In this document: in pieces, positions 36,229 through 44,705 of the stretch
How the letters are laid out: each line of letters starts with the position of its first letter
Numbering within the stretch: the stretch's first letter is position 1
NCBI RefSeq assembly: GCF_965215815.1
Contig: NZ_CBDCEO010000013.1
Location: forward strand, 558,001 to 622,000
Reading direction: 5' to 3'
Length of the DNA stretch: 64,000 nucleotides
DNA from: Poriferisodalis sp965215815
GTDB lineage: Bacteria > Actinomycetota > Acidimicrobiia > Acidimicrobiales > Poriferisodalaceae
Program-made: the position numbers and the translations under genes
Notes under the pieces: model-generated
Told to the model about the DNA's origin: nothing
Databases searched by the model: none
Seen by the model: only the letters and a program-made list of their open reading frames with translations

Positions 36229-36236
36229 CCTATTCG
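36229..36236. repeat. Target-site duplication, right copy (CCTATTCG)
   Basis: Perfect match to 34809-34816; see the insertion sequence entry. Confidence 0.85.
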
Positions 36237-36325
36237 ACGATATTAGGGTTACTGAAGGAGTTGACTATCGAGCAAATGGACTCGAATTGGGACTCCAAGT
36301 GAGCATTGCTGTGGACGATACATAG
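36235..36325 (+). pseudogene. 3' part of the interrupted Calx-beta-like gene
   Basis: The frame encodes DDIRVTEGVDYRANGLELG..VSIAVDDT and stops at TAG 36323-36325, resembling the second half of a Calx-beta domain (EGxDY...VxVxDDT). Joined to the left piece after removal of one target duplication, the frames differ by one base, so the gene was already broken or has since shifted. Confidence 0.5.
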
Positions 36326-36389
36326 CTTGTTGTCGATGTGTGTACGCTCCCTGAAAATCAACATTGACGAATATGTGGGCGAGACCATT

Positions 36390-37346
36390 TCATTTGAGGT
36401 CAATCCCGGCCCGGCCGCGATAATCGACATTGCTGTCGCTGGCAGCCAGGCAGACGACGAGATCGTCGCGGACCACGGGTGGGCGTCGCTTGACGGCCAT
36501 CACCCAGGCGTCTTCCGGGGCACGCACCTCTTCGAGTACCTGCCCGCCGGAGGTGACGACCGTTCCCAGGAGCTGACCAGCTTCCACCTTCGCTCCACCC
36601 GCCAGATCGGTCAGGAACTGGCCCTCGTGGCGAACCGAGATCATGTCGCGATCCAGATCGCCTCCGCCGGTGACGCCGATCGGTGCGCTGGCCGGATCGG
36701 GCGGTGCGCCGGTGACCATGTCCATCATGGCGAGGACGCGTCGAACGCCGGTGACGTAGGCGTCGACCGAAGCGGAACTCACCGGCCCGCCGCCTGGGCA
36801 TTCGACGTAGATGGCCTGATCGACCACGCTGACCGAACGGCCTTCTGTGCGGCCCGGGTGACGCCACAAGAACTCTGCGCCGAACGCCGAGGCTGCCTGT
36901 TTGGCCAAGGAGTCAGCCGTGATCGTGTCTGCTTGGTAGCCAGCCAGGAACGGCATGTCGTAGTCCTGACCCGACGTGTGCAGATCGATCAACAAGTCCG
37001 CTCCGGAGAGAACCTCGGTGAAGAGGTGGTGCGCAATCTGGGCGGTCGCACTGCCGCTGGAATCTCCCGGAAAGACCCGTGCCAGGTTGCCGCCGTCGAT
37101 GGAGCTGATGCGACTGTCGGCTTCGAATGCCGCCTCGTGGCAGATCGGCACGATCGCGATACTGCCGCGGGTCAAACGGGTGTCGTCGATCGCCAGCCGA
37201 CCCGCTGCCAAGACGCCTTGGGTCTCGTCGCCGTGGATTCCGCCGAGCACCACGACGTTGGGACCGTCTTCGACGGCCGAAGCAGTCCACACATCGAATC
37301 CGCCAGCAGTTCCTGCCGAGACCCTTCGCCGCGTGTGATCGATCAT
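36390..37346 (-). CDS. Succinylglutamate desuccinylase / aspartoacylase family deacylase
   Basis: 318 residues. VVLGGIHGDETQG gives zinc ligands His38 and Glu41, and LLIDLHTSG the third, His123; GNLARVFPG is the usual Arg motif. These M14-type enzymes hydrolyse N-acyl-amino acids; relatives include AstE, aspartoacylase and DoeB/EutE, which deacetylates N-acetyl-2,4-diaminobutyrate in ectoine breakdown. The ATG overlaps the stop of the upstream PLP-enzyme gene by four bases, so the two are coupled. Substrate undetermined. Confidence 0.85.
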   Translation of the reverse strand: MIDHTRRRVSAGTAGGFDVWTASAVEDGPNVVVLGGIHGDETQGVLAAGRLAIDDTRLTRGSIAIVPICHEAAFEADSRISSIDGGNLARVFPGDSSGSATAQIAHHLFTEVLSGADLLIDLHTSGQDYDMPFLAGYQADTITADSLAKQAASAFGAEFLWRHPGRTEGRSVSVVDQAIYVECPGGGPVSSASVDAYVTGVRRVLAMMDMVTGAPPDPASAPIGVTGGGDLDRDMISVRHEGQFLTDLAGGAKVEAGQLLGTVVTSGGQVLEEVRAPEDAWVMAVKRRPPVVRDDLVVCLAASDSNVDYRGRAGIDLK

Positions 37347-38494
37347 GGCGAGTCCTCGAATTCTGCGAGCACGGACCCAATGTCGGCGGCCGTGATGTGG
37401 CGCGGGGGGTTGTCGTCACCAAGTCGTGCGGCCGACACCGCATCTTTGTGCCCTGCACCGGACAGGATGACGATCACGTCGTCGTCGGCCGCAATCCGGT
37501 GCGCTTCCAGATCGGACAGAACCCCGGCGAGTGCGGTGGCGCCCGCCGGCTCGACGAACAGCCCCTCTTGGCGGGCGAGGATCCGCTGGGCATCCCAGGC
37601 TTGTTCATCGGTCACCTCGACCACGTGCCCCCCTGTGTCGGTGATCGCGGTGGTGGCGTCGAAGTCGAACAGGACCGGTACCTGGAGTCCCGAGATGGTG
37701 GTGGTGAGCGCCTCGTCGAACGGATCGAGCGTGCCTGCGAGCGCTCGATTGAGGGTCGGGCAGCCGGCGGGTTGCACGCCGATCAAGCGCGGAATCTCCT
37801 GGCCCGCGCCCACTCCCACGCCCATGCGCCGGTAGCCCCGCCAAATGGATGCGAGCAGGCCGCCGCCGCCGATCGGAACATAGATCGCAGTTGCCGTGGC
37901 ACGTTGTTCGATCAGTTCGAACGCAATCGTCTCAGCGCCGCGCATGGCTTCGGGGGCGTAGCGCGCACCGGTGAGGAACGCGAGCCAACCTTGCTCGGCG
38001 GCCATTGCGGCGATGCTCTCCGCCGCGTCTAGTGCCCCGCCGGTAGCGGAGCCCAACTCGGCGACGATGTTCGCCGTAGCTCCGTGGGCCACGATCTGGC
38101 CCAATTTGCCATCGACGATTCCCGAGATGGTGAACAAGATGACGGGGTATCCGGCTCGGGCGCCGTAGGCCGCGATCGCAGCCCCACCATTGCCAGACGA
38201 GGTACCGATGGCACCGACGAGCCCGTCCCGGACAATGATCGCGCTCGACATGGCCGCGATTCGGTCCTTGAACGAGCCGGTGGGGTTCTGATACTCGGCC
38301 TTGAAGGAAACCGTGGGACCACCGGGCCCGCTCAGCTGCGAACCGGTGGCGTGCAGCAGCGGCGTGTCGCCCTCTCCGAGGCTGACCGCGACTGACGGAT
38401 CAATCCCGAGAAGCTCGGCAAAACGCCACATCGCGGGATGGTAACCGCGGGGCAATGATCGAAGGATCGGGAGGATCGAAGGAGCGGCGAGCAT
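37343..38494 (-). CDS. Threonine synthase-like fold-type II PLP enzyme
   Basis: 383 residues. SLGEGDTPLL, then KAEYQNPTGSFKDR with the PLP lysine K76, GTSSGNGGAAIAAYGARAGYP and PIGGGGLLASIWRGY are the motifs of the threonine synthase / threonine dehydratase group. The N-terminal zinc-ribbon extension of many threonine synthases is not seen. The frame stays open upstream of the ATG, so the start is not certain. Coupled to a DoeB/aspartoacylase-like gene, it could be a beta-elimination or replacement enzyme of amino-acid breakdown (EutB of hydroxyectoine catabolism is one such), but the other genes of that pathway are missing. Confidence 0.8.
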   Translation of the reverse strand: MLAAPSILPILRSLPRGYHPAMWRFAELLGIDPSVAVSLGEGDTPLLHATGSQLSGPGGPTVSFKAEYQNPTGSFKDRIAAMSSAIIVRDGLVGAIGTSSGNGGAAIAAYGARAGYPVILFTISGIVDGKLGQIVAHGATANIVAELGSATGGALDAAESIAAMAAEQGWLAFLTGARYAPEAMRGAETIAFELIEQRATATAIYVPIGGGGLLASIWRGYRRMGVGVGAGQEIPRLIGVQPAGCPTLNRALAGTLDPFDEALTTTISGLQVPVLFDFDATTAITDTGGHVVEVTDEQAWDAQRILARQEGLFVEPAGATALAGVLSDLEAHRIAADDDVIVILSGAGHKDAVSAARLGDDNPPRHITAADIGSVLAEFEDSP

Positions 38495-38735
38495 CGGTGC
38501 CTGAGCGCCCCGTTCCTGGGCATCCGTGGGCTCGACGTATGCGGGAGCCCACGGGTCGGGTCCACCGGTCAGCTGTGGCGTCGAAGATGCTCCGCTACTG
38601 CGTCCGACCCGCTCCCGAAACCACGGGCCCCGATTCCCACCTGCGACATCTGACCGACATGGGCCAGCAGTCCAGAGCGATCGGGCGGTTGACCGTAGAC
38701 GTCCATCAGTTGGAAACCTAGGCGCAGGTGTGGGC

Positions 38736-38741
38736 TACGGT
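38736..38741 (+). promoter_or_regulatory. -10-like hexamer TACGGT
   Basis: TACGGT lies about 35 bases before the ATG at 38777. A start of transcription near 38748 would leave a leader of about 29 bases, which argues against the TTG at 38741 as the start codon of the decarboxylase-like gene. Confidence 0.3.
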
Positions 38742-38776
38742 TGCTCACTTTCGACACGCCAGAGACAGCCGGTCCC

Positions 38777-39514
38777 ATGGCCATTCCTCTCGACCAGATC
38801 ACGTCGATGCCGGCGTTCTCGCCGTACTTCCCGGCACCACCGGCGCGCTATCGAGGCGCCAAGTTCCAGCACGTCTACTTTCGGGCGAGTCTCGACGCGA
38901 TCGACAGGGTCCTGCCGGAGTGCTTTGAGCCGAGCCCCGACGGCATGTGTGACGCCATCGGCCTGACCGTGCCGTGGTCTGCCAACTACGGCGCATTCGA
39001 CGAGAGCGTCCTGTCGGTGAAGTGCACCTATGAGGGCGCCGAGGGCTGGTTCGCGCCTGTCGTGTTCCTCAACTCCAAGTCCAGCATTCCCGCGGGCCGC
39101 GAGATCTACGGCACGCCAAAGGTGTACGCAGACTTCGAGATCGCGTTCGATGAGCGCGTCATGTACACGAACACGTTCGTCGGCGGGACGACACTGATGA
39201 GCGTCCGCTCGACAATGCATCGCGAGGCGACACCCGACGAGATGCCGCCCGGCGAACCCGCGTGGCGGCTCAAGGTGATCCCTCGCGCCGACGGCAACGG
39301 CGTCGACGTGATGCAACTGATCGACGTCACAGGTGCGACCACCGACGTGGTGGTGCATGTTTGCAGGGCGGGCGACGGCGTGGTGCAGTTCAACCCTTCG
39401 CCCGTCTACGACCTGTCGGACTTCACGCCGCTCGAGTACTTCGGCGCTTACTACATCGAGCTGGATATGACCGAGAACTGGGGCGAGATCGTCAAGGATT
39501 TCTTGGCGGATTGA
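38777..39514 (+). CDS. Acetoacetate decarboxylase-family protein
   Basis: 245 residues from the ATG at 38777; a TTG at 38741 is in frame but overlaps a -10-like hexamer. SIPAGREIYGTPKVYADFE holds Lys115, at the same position as the Schiff-base lysine of clostridial acetoacetate decarboxylase, with the GxPK motif intact. The family includes decarboxylases, aldolase-dehydratases and hydrolases, so the reaction is not fixed by sequence. It is convergent with the class V aminotransferase gene, whose end lies one base away. Confidence 0.8.
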   Translation: MAIPLDQITSMPAFSPYFPAPPARYRGAKFQHVYFRASLDAIDRVLPECFEPSPDGMCDAIGLTVPWSANYGAFDESVLSVKCTYEGAEGWFAPVVFLNSKSSIPAGREIYGTPKVYADFEIAFDERVMYTNTFVGGTTLMSVRSTMHREATPDEMPPGEPAWRLKVIPRADGNGVDVMQLIDVTGATTDVVVHVCRAGDGVVQFNPSPVYDLSDFTPLEYFGAYYIELDMTENWGEIVKDFLAD

Positions 39515-39515
39515 T

Positions 39516-40667
39516 TTACGTTCCCGGGGCTCGTCGGGCAGATCGTTCGATGACGGCGAGGAACCGGTCGAGTTCTTCTTGGGTGTTGTAGAAGGTCGGG
39601 TCGCAACGAATGCCGCCGAGGAAGGTGCCGCAATAGATGCGCTCGGCCTTCAGTTCGAGGTGAACTTCGGCGGCATTGGGGATTCGGAAGAACACGATGC
39701 CCGCCCGATCGGCGGCGGGTAGCGGCGTCCAGATCTCAAGGCCCAGCCGGCTCAGCTCGTCCAACAGATACTGCGTCAGGTCCCTGATTCGCCGTTCGAT
39801 GAAGGTTCGTCCGATCTCGTTCAACAGATCGACGCCGGCCAAGGCTCCTGCGACGCCGACAAGATTGGGGATGCCCCCTTGGAATCGGCTCGCGTTGTCG
39901 TGCAGTTCGCAATTGCGCACGTCCCAATCGTCGACGTTCGCAGCTGACATCCAGCCGACGGTGGGCGGCGTCGCACCAAGATGCTGATCGGCCACGTAGA
40001 GGTATCCGACACCTGTGGGTCCCATCAACCACTTGCTCGTGGTGCCGGCCAGGAAATCCACGGGTGTCGCACCGACGTCGACGTCGATCACGCCCAGCGC
40101 TTGCGCCGCGTCGACGACCAGCGGAGCCGCGGCTGCCTGAGTCAGGTTCGTCAGCCGTGCCAAGTCGTATCGGAAACCGCTCCCGACGGTGACAGCACAG
40201 ATGGACACGCATGCGGTCTCGGTGTCGATCGTCGCTTCGATGTCCTCGAAAGCGACACGTCCGGCTCGTTGCTCGACGAACCGGATATCGGGTATCGCAG
40301 ATTTGCTCGCGAGCCACTGATACGTGCTCGACATGAACGCCAGATCGGTGAGCACCACGTTCTGCTCGGGCGTCGGGGCGAGAATCTGTGCGGCGAGATT
40401 GAGGCCGGCAGTCGTGGATTCGGTGATCACGATGTTGTCCGAGGTGGTGTGGAGTAACCCTGCCAGCCGCTCCTTCAGCAAGACGAATCGTTCGTACCCG
40501 AGGTGGAAGGCATCTTCGCCTCCTCGTGCGCATTCGTCGACCACGTTGTTCATCGCCGCGGCCACCGGCCGGGCGATCGGATGGATGCTGCCGTTGTAGA
40601 GATACGTCCAGTGATCCACGACGGGGAACAGGTCGCGCAGGTCTGCGATCGTCTGCTCGTCGGTCAT
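39516..40667 (-). CDS. Class V PLP aminotransferase (cysteine desulfurase-like fold)
   Basis: 383 residues. VITESTTAGLNLAAQ, VVDAAQALGVIDVDV with Asp186, and FLAGTTSKWLMGPTGVGYLYV with the PLP lysine K212 are the class V motifs; the cysteine used by true desulfurases is not evident, so an aminotransferase or amino-acid lyase role is likelier. Its ATG overlaps the stop of nagA by four bases, so both are in one operon. Confidence 0.8.
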   Translation of the reverse strand: MTDEQTIADLRDLFPVVDHWTYLYNGSIHPIARPVAAAMNNVVDECARGGEDAFHLGYERFVLLKERLAGLLHTTSDNIVITESTTAGLNLAAQILAPTPEQNVVLTDLAFMSSTYQWLASKSAIPDIRFVEQRAGRVAFEDIEATIDTETACVSICAVTVGSGFRYDLARLTNLTQAAAAPLVVDAAQALGVIDVDVGATPVDFLAGTTSKWLMGPTGVGYLYVADQHLGATPPTVGWMSAANVDDWDVRNCELHDNASRFQGGIPNLVGVAGALAGVDLLNEIGRTFIERRIRDLTQYLLDELSRLGLEIWTPLPAADRAGIVFFRIPNAAEVHLELKAERIYCGTFLGGIRCDPTFYNTQEELDRFLAVIERSARRAPGT

Positions 40668-41884
40668 CGGAACGCCTCTGGTTCGGTCGAGAACACGAGC
40701 TGACCCCCGACAAGCGTGTGCTGGACGTTGCCTTCGGGATCGAGCACCGTGATGTCAGCGTCTTTGCCCGCAGCGAGGCTGCCTTTGCGGTCGAATATCC
40801 CGAGTGTGCTCGCGGGCGCCTCGGTCGCCATCACTAGCGCGACATCCACGGGGACAGAGGCCACAGTTGCGAGATTCCGGACAGCGCTCGACATCGACAT
40901 CACGCTCCCGCAGAGCCAACCGCCCGCAAGCCGCGCCACATCCTCATCCGCGCTCGTCACCAGCTCCTGGCCGTCGCTCATCTGATGGACGCCGGGTTCC
41001 AGACCGGCTGCGTACATCGCGTCGGTGATCAACGCCAGGTTGGCTGCGCCTTTGCACCGCAATGCGAGCTTGACCAGTGCTTCGTTCACGTGGGCGCAAG
41101 CCGAATCGCACAAGATGTCAGCGGTGAGGTCGTCGTCGACGAGGGCGAGTTCCTCCAGACCGACTCGCCTGGTTCCGTCGTAGCTGTTCGATTCCTGCAG
41201 TTGCCTGGGTACCATGGCGTTGAAGAGGTGAGTGACATGAGTGGCGCCGGCGCTTCGGGCCGCTGCATAGTCAGCCTGTGTCGCGTCCGAATGGCCGAGT
41301 GACACGACGGCGCCTGCGGCAGCAAACCGCCTGATTGCCTCGATGGCTCCGCTTTGTTCCGGGGCGATCGTGACCATTGCCAGCGCTCCACCCGACGCTT
41401 CGAGCAGCACCTCGACGGCATCGGGGGTTGCCTCCACAACGAAATCGGGACGCTGGGCGCCGTATCGGGGATTGAGGAATGGTCCCTCGAGGTGGACGCC
41501 TCCAATGGTGGCGCCATCGCTGACGGGCCCGGAGGCGGCTTGGATCTTGGCGGCCGAATCGACCATTGCGGACAACTCGTTCGTCATCAGCGTCGGCAAG
41601 AAATAGGTGCACCCGCCGCTCGCCACATGACGGGCCATGCCGACCGGGTCGTCCTCGGCGTAACACCCACCCGACCCATGGATGTGCACGTCGATGAAGC
41701 CAGGCGAGATGATCCGATCGGGCACGTCAACGCGACGTGCGTTCGCCGGAATCTCGATCCCGCCGCGCGGGCCTGCGGCCAGAATCTTGTCGCCTGCCAG
41801 CAGGACGACGCCCTCGTCGGTGACGGTTCGATCGATCAGAACTCGGCCTGCGATCGCCAGCGGGCGCACATCGTCTGCCGACAT
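40664..41884 (-). CDS. nagA: N-acetylglucosamine-6-phosphate deacetylase
   Basis: 406 residues. FIDVHIHGSGGCYAED carries metal-site His67 and His69; GVHLEGPFLNPRYGAQ has the metal-binding Glu; VSLGHSDATQADY and HVTHLFNAM supply the later histidines; ITDAMYAAG the catalytic Asp. This matches NagA, which removes the acetyl group from GlcNAc-6-phosphate. No nagB or transporter lies beside it; instead it is coupled to a class V aminotransferase, so it may act on a related N-acyl amino sugar or amino acid. Confidence 0.88.
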   Translation of the reverse strand: MSADDVRPLAIAGRVLIDRTVTDEGVVLLAGDKILAAGPRGGIEIPANARRVDVPDRIISPGFIDVHIHGSGGCYAEDDPVGMARHVASGGCTYFLPTLMTNELSAMVDSAAKIQAASGPVSDGATIGGVHLEGPFLNPRYGAQRPDFVVEATPDAVEVLLEASGGALAMVTIAPEQSGAIEAIRRFAAAGAVVSLGHSDATQADYAAARSAGATHVTHLFNAMVPRQLQESNSYDGTRRVGLEELALVDDDLTADILCDSACAHVNEALVKLALRCKGAANLALITDAMYAAGLEPGVHQMSDGQELVTSADEDVARLAGGWLCGSVMSMSSAVRNLATVASVPVDVALVMATEAPASTLGIFDRKGSLAAGKDADITVLDPEGNVQHTLVGGQLVFSTEPEAFR

Positions 41885-42027
41885 CTACTGGCCGCCCATG
41901 GGAGAGCCGTACACCTCATCGGGCGGCTGCGACACGTTGGACTTGCCCATCACGCATCCCCCCGGAACTCACTTTGCTTGGCGCCGGCCCTCACGCTAAA
42001 CGACAGGCTTGGCTGCGGCATCGGCCC

Positions 42028-42033
42028 TATGGT
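42028..42033 (+). promoter_or_regulatory. Leaderless -10 hexamer TATGGT
   Basis: TATGGT is followed by six bases and the ATG at 42040, which favours that ATG over an in-frame start at 41974. Confidence 0.5.
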
Positions 42034-42039
42034 TTGGGG

Positions 42040-42909
42040 ATGACGACCGTCATGACTCGTGTGGACGTGGCGTTGTACGAAGAACAGGGCTATCTGGTCG
42101 TACCGGACGTCCTGGCCGAATCGGAACTCGAACCGATCCGCCGTGAGCTCGAACAACTAGTCGACAAGGCGTCGGACGTAACCGAGAACGACGACGTGTA
42201 CGACCTCGAGGACGACCACACCCCGGCGGCCCCGAAGGTCAGGCGGATCAAGAACCCTGACGCGGTCATGCCGAGTGTGGCGGCGCTGCTTCGCCATCCT
42301 GTGTTGCTGGACGTGCTGACCCAACTGCTCGGACCGGGAGTTCGTTTCCAGACCAGCAAGCTCAACATGAAGGCTGCCCTCGGCGGCTCAGCGGTCGAGT
42401 GGCATCAGGACTGGGCGTTCTACCCGCACACCAATGACGATCTGCTCGCCGTCGGGGTCCTGCTCGATGACGTTGACGAGACCAATGGGCCGCTGTGTGT
42501 GCTGCCAGGAAGTCACCGCGGTGAGATCTTCGACCACCATGCGAATGGTTACTTCAGCGGAGCCATCGACCCGGTCCAGAACCCGATCGATTTCTCGACG
42601 GCCGTCCCGTTGGTTGGCACCGCGGGTTCGATGACGTTTCACCACGTGCGAGCCGTGCACGGCTCGGCCCCGAACCGGTCGGCGCGCCCACGGAATCTGT
42701 TGCTGTTCCAGTTCGCAGCGGTCGACGCGTTTCCGCTGGTGCATCCGATCGGCGATATCGCCAGCTTCGATCGGATGATTGTTGCCGGTGAGCCCACGAT
42801 CGAGCCACGAGTGACGTCAGTGCCGGTTCGGATGCCGCTTCCGCCCGCACCCCTAGAAGGCTCGATATACGAGATCCAGCGGGCAATGGCAAACCGGTTC
42901 TTCGTTTGA
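42040..42909 (+). CDS. Phytanoyl-CoA dioxygenase (PhyH) family protein, copy 2
   Basis: 289 residues. EWHQDWAFYPHTNDD contains the His-x-Asp iron pair, VLPGSHRGEIFDHH follows, and FHHVRAVHGSAPNRSARPRNLLLFQF holds the distal His and 2-oxoglutarate Arg. Start chosen at 42040 because TATGGT lies six bases upstream. Only distantly like the PhyH protein at 20660. Substrate unknown; EctD-type ectoine hydroxylases belong to this superfamily, but the EctD signature is not clearly present. Confidence 0.83.
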   Translation: MTTVMTRVDVALYEEQGYLVVPDVLAESELEPIRRELEQLVDKASDVTENDDVYDLEDDHTPAAPKVRRIKNPDAVMPSVAALLRHPVLLDVLTQLLGPGVRFQTSKLNMKAALGGSAVEWHQDWAFYPHTNDDLLAVGVLLDDVDETNGPLCVLPGSHRGEIFDHHANGYFSGAIDPVQNPIDFSTAVPLVGTAGSMTFHHVRAVHGSAPNRSARPRNLLLFQFAAVDAFPLVHPIGDIASFDRMIVAGEPTIEPRVTSVPVRMPLPPAPLEGSIYEIQRAMANRFFV

Positions 42910-42987
42910 AGGTTCGCGTCGCCGGCTTGCCGGAAACGCTCGGCTGAGGGACACCTCGGACAGCGGCCGGGATGCAGGCAGGTGCCG

Positions 42988-42993
42988 TAGGGT
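42988..42993 (+). promoter_or_regulatory. Leaderless -10 hexamer TAGGGT
   Basis: TAGGGT is six bases before the ATG at 43000 with no Shine-Dalgarno. Confidence 0.5.
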
Positions 42994-42999
42994 CACGCC

Positions 43000-43392
43000 A
43001 TGGATACTGCTGACCGCCTCGAACTGCACGAGCTGCCGGGCCGCTACGGCGACATCATCGACGACCGTGACTGGGATCGGCTGGGAACGATCTTCACCGA
43101 CGATGCGGTGTTCGACCTGACCGATCTGGGTGCGCCGCGGCTGGAGGGCCTGACGGCGATTCGGGATTTCATGGCCGACGAGGCCGAGCATCCCCGCACC
43201 CACACGATGACCAACATCTACGTGAACGAGACGGCGGACGGTGTGGAACTGAAGTTCCGGATCCTGGCCCTGATCGGCGGCGGCAAGGTCGGGACCGCCT
43301 CGTATCACGACCTGGTGGTGCGCACGCCCGACGGCTGGCGCGTCAAGGACCGCATGCTCAAGCGCCGCCGCACCCAGGTGTACCCGGACTGA
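43000..43392 (+). CDS. SnoaL-like / NTF2-fold protein
   Basis: 130 residues. Length and pattern (GRYGDIIDDRDWDRLGTIFTDDAVFDLTD ... GLTAIRDFMADEA ... THTMTNIYVN ... YHDLVVRTPDGWRVKDRML) are those of SnoaL_4-type proteins of the NTF2-like superfamily, small enzymes or binding proteins for hydrophobic compounds. Follows the PhyH gene by 90 bases with its own leaderless promoter. Confidence 0.83.
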   Translation: MDTADRLELHELPGRYGDIIDDRDWDRLGTIFTDDAVFDLTDLGAPRLEGLTAIRDFMADEAEHPRTHTMTNIYVNETADGVELKFRILALIGGGKVGTASYHDLVVRTPDGWRVKDRMLKRRRTQVYPD

Positions 43393-43417
43393 GACGGTTC
43401 GGTCCTCGGGGACGGGG

Positions 43418-43479
43418 TCAGTCGGTGGCTGGAGCGCGGTCGGCGAGCCACTGTCGCCAGCGGGGCTCATCTCGAGTCG
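43418..43479 (-). pseudogene. Orphan C-terminal tail with PRWRxWLA motif
   Basis: On the minus strand the codons before TGA (43418-43420) encode RDEPRWRQWLADRAPATD. The same ending occurs at the end of the SRPBCC gene at 46553 (DDPRWRAWLAEQAP) and in another orphan stretch at 44992-45075. No start or upstream domain is visible here, so it looks like the remnant of a lost gene. Confidence 0.4.
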
Positions 43480-43500
43480 GAACTCTTGCAGGCGAGATGG

Positions 43501-43734
43501 TTACGTCAGCGCAGGCTCGAGCCGGATGCTGCACACTCGTACGCCTGGAACCGACTCGACGGCCTGGCGCGCTGAGCACAGCGCTTCATCGAGCGACGGT
43601 GCCTCGCGGTCGAACTCGACGGTGTTGTGGCCGATAGTCGCATCGGTGCAACCAGCCTCGTAGAGAGCTTCGAGTGTCTCCCACCTCAGCAAGTCCGTCC
43701 CGTCGGTGACGATCTCAAAATGGTGTGTGGCCAT
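43501..43734 (-). CDS. Small partner protein of a HicA-like pair (putative antitoxin)
   Basis: 77 residues from the ATG at 43734, which shares its A with the TGA of the gene upstream (TGATG), so the two are coupled. The protein (HHFEIVTDGTDL...LYEAGCTDATIG...VEFDREAPSLDEALCSARQAVE) resembles small proteins regularly encoded after HicA-like ORFs in actinobacteria. An antitoxin role comes from context only. Confidence 0.55.
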   Translation of the reverse strand: MATHHFEIVTDGTDLLRWETLEALYEAGCTDATIGHNTVEFDREAPSLDEALCSARQAVESVPGVRVCSIRLEPALT

Positions 43735-43973
43735 CAACCGTCTTGCCTCCGCCCGCACTTGCCGATCAGCGACAGCAGCCTACGCGCCTCGTTGCCAGCG
43801 CTGGCCGGCGTGCTCGATATCGACTTGCTGCACTCCCTGTGCCCTCGCGGGCAGCGCGCTATCCCCCAGGCGTGACCGGCGCGGCCCTTGGGTCGCTTGA
43901 TGGTCCAGCCAGCAGCCACGAGTGCCTCGATCGCCTTGCGCACATCCTTGTCCGGATGTTTGCCTTGCGACAC
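43734..43973 (-). CDS. HicA-like small protein (putative toxin)
   Basis: 79 residues from a GTG at 43973. KHPDKDVRKAIEALVAAGWTIK.PKGRAGHAWGIARCP has the helix then Lys-Gly-x-x-His strand pattern of HicA-type double-stranded-RNA-binding folds. TATAGT lies eight bases before the GTG, a likely -10 of a nearly leaderless message. Followed by a coupled 77-residue partner. Family assignment is by pattern and remains tentative. Confidence 0.55.
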   Translation of the reverse strand: MSQGKHPDKDVRKAIEALVAAGWTIKRPKGRAGHAWGIARCPRGHRECSKSISSTPASAGNEARRLLSLIGKCGRRQDG

Positions 43974-44007
43974 AGATTGAAACTATACAAAACACACTGA
44001 CAATCAC

Positions 44008-44358
44008 TCATGGTTTTGGGGCAAGACTTCTGCTGCACCACACAGCCGCGTCGACACGGTGTTCGAGTTGACCGACTTGGGTGTACGTCGTGAGACTGTT
44101 CGCCTTGGCGGAGACGGCGTTCTCGCCGATGTATCCCTGTCTTGCAATCTCGTCGATGATGACGGCATAGACATCGCCGGCAACGTTCAGCTCGTCGCCG
44201 CCTGGGTCGTCCCCGCATCCGGCGAGGCCCAATCCAAGCAGCATCGCAACGACAAGGCCGAGCGGCCAGGGGCGGAACCCAATGCTGGCTCGTTTCGGAT
44301 TTCGGCGGTCGTCGACACGCCATTCGCCGGTTCGGTGCAAGCGAGACAGGTGGTTCAT
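44008..44358 (-). CDS. Small lipoprotein, unknown function
   Basis: 116 residues from the ATG at 44358, eight bases after AGGAAG. A long basic N-region is followed by a hydrophobic run and the lipobox LAGC. After the cysteine only about 65 residues remain (DVYAVIIDEIARQGYIGEN), with no recognisable domain; the protein may be a truncated version of a longer lipoprotein. Confidence 0.55.
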   Translation of the reverse strand: MNHLSRLHRTGEWRVDDRRNPKRASIGFRPWPLGLVVAMLLGLGLAGCGDDPGGDELNVAGDVYAVIIDEIARQGYIGENAVSAKANSLTTYTQVGQLEHRVDAAVWCSRSLAPKP

Positions 44359-44429
44359 GATGCACTCTTCCTGCTGCGAGCCGCTCATCAGATGCGCGGA
44401 TCGATTGTCCGTTCCGGACCTGCGGAGCG

Positions 44430-44705
44430 TCAAGATCGGCAAGCATCCCGTCGATGAGAGATGCGGACCACCTCAACCTGCCGATTCGCTTCATCGATGC
44501 GGTAGATCACGCGGTACGTCCCCAAGCGAGCGCCCCATAGCCCATCAAGTTCGTCCCGCAGCGGCACACCGATACGCCGAATGGCATCGGTCAACGGCCC
44601 CGTGATCAACTCAATGGCAGCGGCGGCAACTGGCTCCGGAAGCCGTTCCGCAAGTTCCACTGCTGCTGGCCGCGCGACCACGAGGTCGTACGACTCGCCC
44701 ATCAT
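44430..44705 (-). CDS. RelE/ParE-family toxin
   Basis: 91 residues. YDLVVARPAAVELAERLPEPVAAAAIELITGPL, PLRDELDGLWGARLGTYRVIYRID and VEVVRISHRRD are the standard RelE-superfamily lines, including the YRVIYRID strand and terminal His-Arg-Arg. RelE toxins cleave mRNA on ribosomes; ParE relatives inhibit gyrase. Its start overlaps the stop of the Phd-like gene, antitoxin first. TA assignment is strong. Confidence 0.88.
   Translation of the reverse strand: MMGESYDLVVARPAAVELAERLPEPVAAAAIELITGPLTDAIRRIGVPLRDELDGLWGARLGTYRVIYRIDEANRQVEVVRISHRRDACRS

Noticed and set aside
38741..38776. TTG at 38741 as start of the acetoacetate decarboxylase-like gene
   Set aside because: It overlaps a TACGGT -10-like hexamer; the ATG at 38777 gives Lys115 at the position known from the characterised enzyme.
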